Source: Candidatus Parcubacteria bacterium
GTDB taxonomy: Bacteria > Patescibacteriota > Minisyncoccia > Phycocordibacterales > SBAW01
DNA: 6,332 bases
Assembly (NCBI GenBank): GCA_019661855.1
Contig: JAIFWM010000039.1
Coordinates: 1-6,332 of the forward strand
Direction: 5' to 3'
The notes under the pieces were generated by a model. It was given only the letters and a program-made list of their open reading frames with translations, searched no databases and was not told the DNA's origin. Each line of letters starts with the position of its first letter. Position 1 is the stretch's first letter. Below, piece by piece: positions 1 to 5,778 of this stretch. The translations under genes and the position numbers were made by a program.

Positions 1-1160
1 AGAGGAGAGAAATGCAAAAAAGTGTTTCCTCGCAGCTCGTGGCCGATGTGCCGGTGGGAGTGTTTCTTTCCGGCGGGTTGGATTCTTCACTCGTTACCTA
101 TTACGCAAAACAACATACTCAAGATGTGCATACGTTCTCACTTGGTATGGATGAGAAGTCATATGACGAGTCTTCATATGCAAGGGAAGTTGCCAAACAC
201 TTAGGCACCACGCATCACGAAAAAATAGTGTCTGCCGAAGATGTGCGTAATGCACTTCCCGAGATTGTACAAAAGCTTGATGAGCCGCTTGCTGACTCCG
301 CGATACTGCCGCAGTTTTTACTTTCAAAGTTTGCACGTGAGCAGGTGACCGTGGCCCTTGGAGGCGACGGGGGAGACGAACTCTTTTTAGGCTACCCAAC
401 TTTTTTTGCCCAGCAATTGCTTCAGTCATACAAAAAAGTTCCTCAAGTTTTGCGCGAGCGTGTGATAGAGCCGTTAGTGCATGCGCTTCCGGTGTCTCAT
501 TCCTATTTAAGTTTTGATTTTAAAGCCAAACAGTTTCTGCGCGGGAGCCATAGTCCCGAAAGTCATCTACACGCCTCCTGGCTTGCGAGTTTCAATGCAG
601 ACGAAGCTCGTGCAGTCCTCGCTCCTCAATATAAGCATATGGTTGAAGACTCTTACCCACTCCTTAATGCCATCGCAGCCGAAATGGAGAGTGCAGATCC
701 GCTCAACCGTGCTTCCTACATGTACCTACGTACGTACTTAGTAGACGTCCTGCTCACCAAAGCAGATCGAGCGAGCATGTTTACCTCGCTTGAGGTACGT
801 GCGCCACTTTTAGACAAACAAGTTATAGAGTGTGCATTTGAGATGCCGTCAGAGTTTAAACAACACGGTCGCACCGGCAAATATATTTTGCGTAAGTTGA
901 TGGAAGGCAAGTTGCCCAAAGACATAATCTCTCGCAAAAAGCACGGATTCGGTTTACCAATAGGTCAATGGTTTCAACATGAGTGGAAGGAGTTACTTAC
1001 CGACGTGCTCGCACCTCAACATGTTAAAGCCGCGGGTTTATGCAATCCGGAGGAAGTAACAAAGTTGGTAGAGCAGCATATGAGCGGCTCATACAATCAT
1101 CGCAAAAAGTTGTACTCACTTCTCATGCTGCATCTATGGTACGATTTTTGGGTCAGATGA
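1..1160 (+). CDS. asnB: Asparagine synthase (glutamine-hydrolysing) family, synthetase domain; 5' end outside window
   Basis: This is the ATP-dependent synthetase half of an AsnB-type amidotransferase, which adenylates a carboxylate and amidates it with ammonia from glutamine. The frame is open from base 3 with no stop before the first ATG at 12. The residues there read straight into the family core, so the ATG is probably internal and the N-terminal glutaminase domain (usually about 200-250 residues, starting with a catalytic Cys) lies upstream of the window. Counting from that ATG, visible motifs are the PP-loop SGGLDSS (20-26), LDEPLADSA (89-97), GGDGGDE (117-123), LTKADRASM (248-256), EVRAPLLD (261-268) and RKKHGFGLPIGQW (308-320). 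The C-terminus ends normally in an aromatic-rich tail. The next gene starts inside its stop codon (ATGA, 1157-1160), so the two are probably translationally coupled. In a glycan locus such proteins may amidate sugar acids rather than aspartate. The family is certain; the substrate is not. Confidence 0.93.
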   Translation, partial: RREMQKSVSSQLVADVPVGVFLSGGLDSSLVTYYAKQHTQDVHTFSLGMDEKSYDESSYAREVAKHLGTTHHEKIVSAEDVRNALPEIVQKLDEPLADSAILPQFLLSKFAREQVTVALGGDGGDELFLGYPTFFAQQLLQSYKKVPQVLRERVIEPLVHALPVSHSYLSFDFKAKQFLRGSHSPESHLHASWLASFNADEARAVLAPQYKHMVEDSYPLLNAIAAEMESADPLNRASYMYLRTYLVDVLLTKADRASMFTSLEVRAPLLDKQVIECAFEMPSEFKQHGRTGKYILRKLMEGKLPKDIISRKKHGFGLPIGQWFQHEWKELLTDVLAPQHVKAAGLCNPEEVTKLVEQHMSGSYNHRKKLYSLLMLHLWYDFWVR

Positions 1161-3262
1161 GTATCTCTAACCAATTTATAAGGTTTGTACTTGTGGGAAT
1201 TGCCGCACTTGGTATTAACCTTGTAGTCTCATTTTTGCTTACCGAATACCTCCATTTTTGGTACTTCTGGAGTTTTGTGGTCGGTGTTGTATGTAGTTGG
1301 ACTTTTCTTTTCTTTGCCAATGCCTACTTTACGTTTGGACAAACTGAAGGACTTCAGTTTCAAAACTACGCAGTTTTTGTAGGACTCTACTTGGGCGCGT
1401 TTGTCATCAATGCCACTTTGGTACTTGTGCTCACCTCCGCGTGGGAAATCTACTACCCCATCTCTATCGCAATCGCTGCTTTTGTTACTTCGCTCATCAC
1501 TTTTTCTGCAAGTAAAAAGTTTGTCTACACGCTCGAGCATGGTTGGATACACCAGGTAATTCGCAACCATTGGGCTGCGCTGGTACTTGCCTTTGTAGCG
1601 GCCCTGTTAGTTCTCGCACCCAATATTCAATTGTGGATGGAACCAGAGTATCAAGGCATTGAGATGATGACGCTCGATGCAGAAAATCATTATTTTGCGC
1701 GCGTTCACCAAGTCTACGAAGGAGATTTAGCTATACAAGACACCTTTTTACCTACTAAGATAGTTCCGTATGCAACTCCTCCTCTGGGAGAAATTATCAT
1801 TGCGTTTTTTGGCAAAATATTTGGACTTGATGCTGCTCGTGCTTCGGTCGTTTCTAAACCATTCTCCATTGCGGCAATCGTACTCCTTATATACGCGTTT
1901 GCGTACTCGTTGTCGCGTTCCAAAAAAGCGGCGCTTATCGCCACAGCATTTCCCGTGTTTGGATATTCGTTAATCGCTTTTTCGCCTCAACCTTTTATTG
2001 ATCTTTTTACCAACCATTCCACTGCCGGACCATTCATATTTTTTTCGCGCTTAGTTAACACCTCTATTTCGAGTTTGTTCTTATTCGGAGCACTTCTCCT
2101 CATGTATCGATCCCTGTTTGAAAAGTTAAATCTTTCCTGGCGCAGCATGTGTGGCCTCGGGGTTTTGATAGGTGCATCATTGTATATTTCTCCCTACACC
2201 TTTTCATTTCTTGGGGCACTGCTGTTTTTAATATTTGTTTTATACATAGGTAAACGCGAATATTACATCGCACGGCAGGCCGCTCTTGCAGGAGTGCTGG
2301 CACTTCTTCTTACCGTTCCATTCATAGTAAACACGCTCGCACTTCATGCGATGCCAGAATATGTACACTTAACTCATTTTATTGGATTAGTTCCCCGACG
2401 CGAATTTGTCCTAGGGTTACTTGTTCCTCTTATGGCAATACTCGCCGCGTTCTTTTGGCCCCGACAGTATGTAAAGTCAGGTGGCACATTTTTGCTCCTC
2501 GCTAGTGCTGCGCTCGCCCTTGCACTCAATCAACAGTTGCTTACCGGCACGTACCTTCACCCAGGCCATTATCATTGGTATATAACAAAACCCCTTGCGG
2601 CTCTTATGGCGGGGCTCTTCGCTGGGTATTTCATTGAGCGTTTTGTGTTACGGCGTTTTGTAGGCAGCGCTGTGCTGTTGATACTGGTAGTGCTTTTCTA
2701 CAACAGTTTTGGCTTTGTTACCCCCGCGTATACACAGGTGTATGCAGCAGCGCTTGTAGATCAACGCTATGGTCCTTTGATTGAATATCTCCAAACACAA
2801 CCAGTTGCCGTGGTGTGGGCTTCACCAGAAGCGTCAGACTACATTCCTGTCTATACCGCAGATGGCGCGCCAAACAGTGTAAATCTTGGTGCGTATCCGG
2901 TCCCCGAAGAGTATTTTGAAAATCGCATCTTCCTTGAGTATCGCCTTCGCGGGGTTGTTCCCAAAGACTTTGAGGAGACTATTCGTCGCGAAATAAATCA
3001 TGTGAGCGGTTGGTTGTGGGGTTTGTGGTTCCGCGAGTTAACGGGTGATCCCAATGCAGTTCCTGAAGAGGAATACACGCGTCTTACCAAAGCATATGCG
3101 GTATTTTACAGCCGTCCGTTTACAGAATCGTTTCAAGATCTCCACGTGACACGTGTGGTTGCTGAACGAGAAGATAAAAAGAATTACGACACCAATCCGG
3201 CACTCACCGATCCTCAAATAGTTGGCGATTTCGTGGTATATACAGTTACATATGGAAACTAG
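1157..3262 (+). CDS. GtrA-like domain fused to a GT-C-type multi-pass membrane glycosyltransferase
   Basis: This is a predicted 701-residue integral membrane protein. Residues 6-120 form a GtrA-like unit with four hydrophobic helices, opening with FIRFVLVGIAALGINL and carrying FFANAYFTF and SASKKFVY. GtrA proteins are thought to flip polyprenyl-phosphate-linked sugars. A second module starts with a helix at 138-157. A loop follows with D174-A-E176-N-H-Y, which resembles the acidic motif in the first extracytoplasmic loop of GT-C glycosyltransferases. About ten further hydrophobic segments lie between 204 and 520. A conserved-looking stretch NQQLLTG...HPGHYHWY occurs at 458-475. Residues from about 530 to 701 are a soluble, probably extracytoplasmic, tail. 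I chose the ATG at 1157 because it overlaps the upstream stop (ATGA) and sits just before the GtrA domain; ATGs at 1040 and 1136 are in frame but would add asnB-overlapping residues with no domain. Only a weak GGG precedes the start. The GtrA call is strong and the GT-C call moderate. The sugar and acceptor are unknown. Confidence 0.85.
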   Translation: MSISNQFIRFVLVGIAALGINLVVSFLLTEYLHFWYFWSFVVGVVCSWTFLFFANAYFTFGQTEGLQFQNYAVFVGLYLGAFVINATLVLVLTSAWEIYYPISIAIAAFVTSLITFSASKKFVYTLEHGWIHQVIRNHWAALVLAFVAALLVLAPNIQLWMEPEYQGIEMMTLDAENHYFARVHQVYEGDLAIQDTFLPTKIVPYATPPLGEIIIAFFGKIFGLDAARASVVSKPFSIAAIVLLIYAFAYSLSRSKKAALIATAFPVFGYSLIAFSPQPFIDLFTNHSTAGPFIFFSRLVNTSISSLFLFGALLLMYRSLFEKLNLSWRSMCGLGVLIGASLYISPYTFSFLGALLFLIFVLYIGKREYYIARQAALAGVLALLLTVPFIVNTLALHAMPEYVHLTHFIGLVPRREFVLGLLVPLMAILAAFFWPRQYVKSGGTFLLLASAALALALNQQLLTGTYLHPGHYHWYITKPLAALMAGLFAGYFIERFVLRRFVGSAVLLILVVLFYNSFGFVTPAYTQVYAAALVDQRYGPLIEYLQTQPVAVVWASPEASDYIPVYTADGAPNSVNLGAYPVPEEYFENRIFLEYRLRGVVPKDFEETIRREINHVSGWLWGLWFRELTGDPNAVPEEEYTRLTKAYAVFYSRPFTESFQDLHVTRVVAEREDKKNYDTNPALTDPQIVGDFVVYTVTYGN

Positions 3263-3836
3263 AGAAGTAAAGGTCAACTTTGGTGCGAGCGGCTTCAACA
3301 AGGAAGGTTATATCAATGTAGATATACGAGAGTCTGTTAATCCCGATGTTATACATGACCTCAATATATTTCCGTACCCATTTGCCGATAATTCAGTCGA
3401 CCGTATTGAGCTTACCCACGTGCTCGAACATTTAGAAAAGCCCTTTGGTGTCATGCACGAACTCCATCGTATTTTAAAACCGGGAGGTGCTTTGTATATT
3501 GCTGTCCCACATTTCAGTCGTGGATTTACACATGCTGAACATGAACATGGTTTCGACGTGTCGTTTCCGTACTATTTTCGCAATGATTTGTTTCCCGAAC
3601 AGTTTTATGGCGTTCAGTATGACCTGGAGTCGTTACAATTAAATTGGATTTCACACATTACCTTGCGTTACTTGCCGCAGTTAGGTGTTGGTGTTGTTAC
3701 TCAATACGTGTTGAAAGGTCTCAATTCGATTATCACCTGGCTTGCCAACGTATCGCCTATGTTTTGCTCACGCATCTGGTGTTTCTGGGTGGGCGGCTTT
3801 GAGGAAATGGAATTTACCTTTAAAAAACCACGTTAA
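3252..3836 (+). CDS. Class I SAM-dependent methyltransferase, small (Methyltransf_11-like)
   Basis: This 194-residue soluble protein has a compact Rossmann-type methyltransferase core. Motif I is the variant VNFGASGF (8-15), where many relatives have NLGCG. Motif II acidic residue D24 lies in GYINVDI (19-25). The later core reads FPYPFADNSVDRIELTHVLEH (40-60), then LHRILKPGGALYIAVPH (71-87), the usual post-motif II and post-motif III segments. A His-rich piece, HAEHEHGF (94-101), follows. Members of this group often occur in surface-glycan loci, where they are thought to methylate sugars or lipid-linked intermediates; here that role is inferred from context only. The ATG at 3252 gives an 11-base overlap with the preceding gene. 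An in-frame TTG at 3222 would add ten residues upstream of the fold with no support. No Shine-Dalgarno site is evident, so re-initiation from the upstream gene is likely. A terminator-like hairpin lies just downstream, making this the probable last gene of its transcript. Confidence 0.85.
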   Translation: METREVKVNFGASGFNKEGYINVDIRESVNPDVIHDLNIFPYPFADNSVDRIELTHVLEHLEKPFGVMHELHRILKPGGALYIAVPHFSRGFTHAEHEHGFDVSFPYYFRNDLFPEQFYGVQYDLESLQLNWISHITLRYLPQLGVGVVTQYVLKGLNSIITWLANVSPMFCSRIWCFWVGGFEEMEFTFKKPR

Positions 3837-3846
3837 AGGTCTTCAC

Positions 3847-3878
3847 AAAGGTTAAAAAAATTGGCATAACCTTTTTTT
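3847..3878 (+). terminator. Probable Rho-independent terminator
   Basis: An 8-base stem AAAGGTTA (3847-3854) pairs perfectly with TAACCTTT (3867-3874) across a 12-base loop. The right arm runs directly into a T tract (seven Ts at 3872-3878). It begins 10 bases after the methyltransferase stop codon. The stem has only two G:C pairs and part of the T tract is used in the stem, so it is a weak terminator by standard criteria. Its position in the only sizeable gap of the window supports the call. Confidence 0.55.
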
Positions 3879-3891
3879 GTGTCTCTTATTA

Positions 3892-3921
3892 TTGCTACGC
3901 GCGGTTACAGTGTGATATGGT
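3892..3921 (+). promoter_or_regulatory. Candidate promoter for the dehydrogenase-SDR block
   Basis: A -35-like TTGCTA (3892-3897) is followed after 18 bases by TATGGT (3916-3921), a 4/6 match to TATAAT. TGA at 3913-3915 directly in front of it resembles an extended -10 (TGn). Transcription would then start only about 2-4 bases before the ATG at 3931, giving a leaderless or nearly leaderless message. The competing reading is that GGTGG (3919-3923, seven bases before the ATG) is a Shine-Dalgarno site and the promoter lies elsewhere. The call rests on position downstream of a terminator and on partial consensus only. Confidence 0.3.
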
Positions 3922-3930
3922 GGTTTCGCT

Positions 3931-4719
3931 ATGAAGGTTGGCATTATTGGCGTTGGCAATGTAGGATCCGCTGTCCGGCACGGTCTTACTCGTATTGGAC
4001 ATGATGTGTCCGTGTATGACGTTAAAATGCCCGAAACATCTCTGCGCAACGTACTCTCCACTGATGTAGTTTTTATTTCTGTACCTACTCCTCAAGGTTC
4101 CGACGGTTCCTGCGACACTTCAATTGTTGAAAAAGTAGTTGATGAGTTAGCTTTGGCAAACTACACAGGTCTCATAACCATCAAGTCTACAGTTGAGCCA
4201 GGCACGGTAGACCGACTCCATGCAAAATATGCCGTGTTACGTTTTGCATTTTGTCCCGAATTTTTACGTGAGCGCGCAATGTATGTTGATTTCGTTGAGT
4301 ACCACGATGTGCTTATTATGGGAGTATACGATCCGCGAGAAGCCGAAGTGCTAAAAGAGGCTCATGGGTCTCTTCCTAAATCATTCGCGACGGTAGCGCC
4401 TCTAGAAGGAGAGTTGGCGAAATATTTTTCAAATGTATTTAATGCACTCCGCATTGTGTTTGCAAATCAGTTTTATGATGTTGCTAAGGCTGCGGGTGCC
4501 GACTATCAAAAAATTAAAAACGCCATAGTGAAGCATCGCAATATTCACGATGTCTATCTCGACTGTAACGAAAATTTCCGAGGTTTTGGTGGACATTGTC
4601 TGCCTAAAGACACAGCTGCATTTGCTCACTACGCAAAAAAAATGATCCACGGGGAAAATCTCTCGCTTTTTGAAGGTATTGTTGAAATCAATAAACGTTA
4701 CAAACAAACAGTGTTTTAA
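3931..4719 (+). CDS. Short-form UDP-glucose/GDP-mannose 6-dehydrogenase family protein
   Basis: Members of this family oxidise the C6 hydroxyl of a nucleotide sugar to a carboxylate in two NAD+-dependent steps, for example UDP-glucose to UDP-glucuronate. The 262-residue product has a Rossmann start GIIGVGNVGSAV (4-15), then VFISVPTP (47-54), STVEPGT (86-92), CPEFLRE (108-114), ELAKYFSNVFNALR (161-174) and the catalytic loop GFGGHCLPKDT (218-228). T88, E110, E114, K164, N168, C223 and D227 line up with the catalytic set I recall for the Streptococcus pyogenes enzyme (T118, E141, E145, K204, N208, C260, D264), with identical spacing inside each pair. Typical members have about 400-450 residues. 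Here the C-terminal nucleotide-sugar-binding domain is missing, and about 40-50 residues between the second Rossmann strand (VYD, 28-30) and VFISVP are also lacking. The next gene starts four bases after the stop, so there is no room for a frameshifted C-terminus. It is probably a functional minimal form; the exact substrate is uncertain. Confidence 0.85.
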   Translation: MKVGIIGVGNVGSAVRHGLTRIGHDVSVYDVKMPETSLRNVLSTDVVFISVPTPQGSDGSCDTSIVEKVVDELALANYTGLITIKSTVEPGTVDRLHAKYAVLRFAFCPEFLRERAMYVDFVEYHDVLIMGVYDPREAEVLKEAHGSLPKSFATVAPLEGELAKYFSNVFNALRIVFANQFYDVAKAAGADYQKIKNAIVKHRNIHDVYLDCNENFRGFGGHCLPKDTAAFAHYAKKMIHGENLSLFEGIVEINKRYKQTVF

Positions 4720-4723
4720 ATAA

Positions 4724-5770
4724 ATGAACAGAATTCTTATTACCGGCGGAGCAGGATTTATCGGCTTTCATCTTACTGAGCAGCTTTTAAAAAATCCTCA
4801 AAATGAGTTAGTGCTAGTCGACAACTTGTTTCGTCCGGGAGGTAAGGATTCAGAGCTCAACACTATTCTGTCTAACCCGCGAGTGACGTTTATGCAGATG
4901 GATCTGACTGATCCTTCCTCGTTTAACAAACTTCAAGGAGAGTTCGACCATGTCTATCATCTCGCATCTATCAACGGCACACGACTTTTCTACGAAATGC
5001 CACATGAAGTGTTGCGAGTAAACACATTAACGCTCATCTACCTTCTTGATTGGTTCGTCAAACACAACCGGAACGGTAAAATACTCCTTACATCTTCAAA
5101 CGAGGCGTACGCTGGGGCGCTTGAGGCATTTCATAATCTACCTTTGCCCACACCCGAGACAGTGCCCCTGGTTATTGCTGACCCCTATAATCCGCGTTGG
5201 ACATACGGTGGAGCAAAAATAATAAACGAGCTGTTTCTTATTCACTATGCTCGCAAGTTCAAATTCAGAGCGGTCATTGTGCGTCCGCATAACTTTTATG
5301 GACCCCGAGATGCAAAAGACCATGTAGTGCCAGATTTTTTTGCACGAATTGTAGAGAAGCGTGACCCTTTCCCAATCTTTGGGGCAGATAATACGCGCGA
5401 CTTCTGTTATGTTACCGACGCGGTTCGGGCGATGCAGATGCTTATGGATTCTCCAAAAACAGATATGGACCCGATAGAGACGGTACATATTGGTGCATCA
5501 AATGAAATTTCTATAGAAAATTTAGCACGCACCATGTTTGATGTGGTTAAATGGAATCCTAAAACAGTTGAAACGTATCAGGCTCCACCAGGAAGTGTAA
5601 AGCGACGTCTTGCGGATACGACAAAAATTCACTCGCTTATCGACTGGAAATCTGAAGTCTCTCTTGAGGAAGGATTGAAAAAAACCTACGATTGGTTTAC
5701 GGGGCATAAAGGCGAACATAAGGTTGTAGAAACCGCGCCTCTGTTACAATGGTCTAAGCCTCGTCCTTAG
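4724..5770 (+). CDS. NAD-dependent epimerase/dehydratase (extended SDR), UDP-glucuronate decarboxylase/epimerase-like
   Basis: This 348-residue cytoplasmic extended SDR acts on a nucleotide sugar with bound NAD(P). The dinucleotide site TGGAGFIG is at 7-14, and D33 after the second strand suggests NAD(H) preference. HLASINGT (79-86), SSNEAYAG (124-131), the catalytic pair Y161-GGA-K165, RPHNFYGPRD (187-196) and NTRDFCYVTD (223-232) follow. S125, E127, Y161 and K165 sit where UDP-xylose synthases and UDP-glucuronate 4-epimerases carry their active-site residues. A KRRLADTTK segment (293-301) fits the nucleotide-binding end of the fold. Residues from about 328 to 348 form an extra polar tail beyond the usual last helix. 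The start lies four bases after the dehydrogenase stop with no Shine-Dalgarno site, which indicates coupled translation. Placement directly after a UDP-glucose dehydrogenase family gene suggests it uses the uronate product, making a UDP-xylose-like or UDP-galacturonate-like sugar. The SDR call is firm; the specific reaction is inferred. Confidence 0.88.
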   Translation: MNRILITGGAGFIGFHLTEQLLKNPQNELVLVDNLFRPGGKDSELNTILSNPRVTFMQMDLTDPSSFNKLQGEFDHVYHLASINGTRLFYEMPHEVLRVNTLTLIYLLDWFVKHNRNGKILLTSSNEAYAGALEAFHNLPLPTPETVPLVIADPYNPRWTYGGAKIINELFLIHYARKFKFRAVIVRPHNFYGPRDAKDHVVPDFFARIVEKRDPFPIFGADNTRDFCYVTDAVRAMQMLMDSPKTDMDPIETVHIGASNEISIENLARTMFDVVKWNPKTVETYQAPPGSVKRRLADTTKIHSLIDWKSEVSLEEGLKKTYDWFTGHKGEHKVVETAPLLQWSKPRP

Positions 5771-5772
5771 GA
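5769..5772 (+). promoter_or_regulatory. Ribosome binding site of the second SDR gene, overlapping the upstream stop codon
   Basis: AGGA lies six bases before the ATG at 5779 and includes the last two bases of the TAG stop (5768-5770) of the preceding gene. It is the clearest Shine-Dalgarno match in the window and fixes the start of the last gene. Confidence 0.6.
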
Positions 5773-5778
5773 CGTTTA

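Noticed and set aside
12..14. ATG at 12 as the true start of the asparagine synthase gene
   Set aside because: The frame is open upstream to the window edge, and the protein would begin in the middle of the two-domain family, just before the PP-loop.
159..181. Short direct repeat of TCATATG
   Set aside because: It is a chance repeat of seven bases inside asnB encoding ordinary residues, with no further copies forming an array.
1040..1156. N-terminal extension of the GtrA/GT-C protein from an upstream in-frame ATG at 1040 or 1136
   Set aside because: The extra residues overlap the conserved asnB 3' coding region, carry no domain and look like shadow coding. The ATGA start at 1157 sits directly before the GtrA domain.
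3142..3158. Paired CACGTG palindromes as a possible regulator site
   Set aside because: They lie deep inside the glycosyltransferase coding region and are explained by its codons (H-V-T-R-V); no gene start is near.
3222..3251. TTG start giving ten extra residues on the methyltransferase
   Set aside because: It needs a longer overlap with the upstream gene and a rarer start codon, and the added residues precede the fold without any family support.
3038..3301. Minus-strand open frame spanning the glycosyltransferase/methyltransferase junction
   Set aside because: It is antisense to two genes with clear family motifs, has no recognisable domain and has no start signal.
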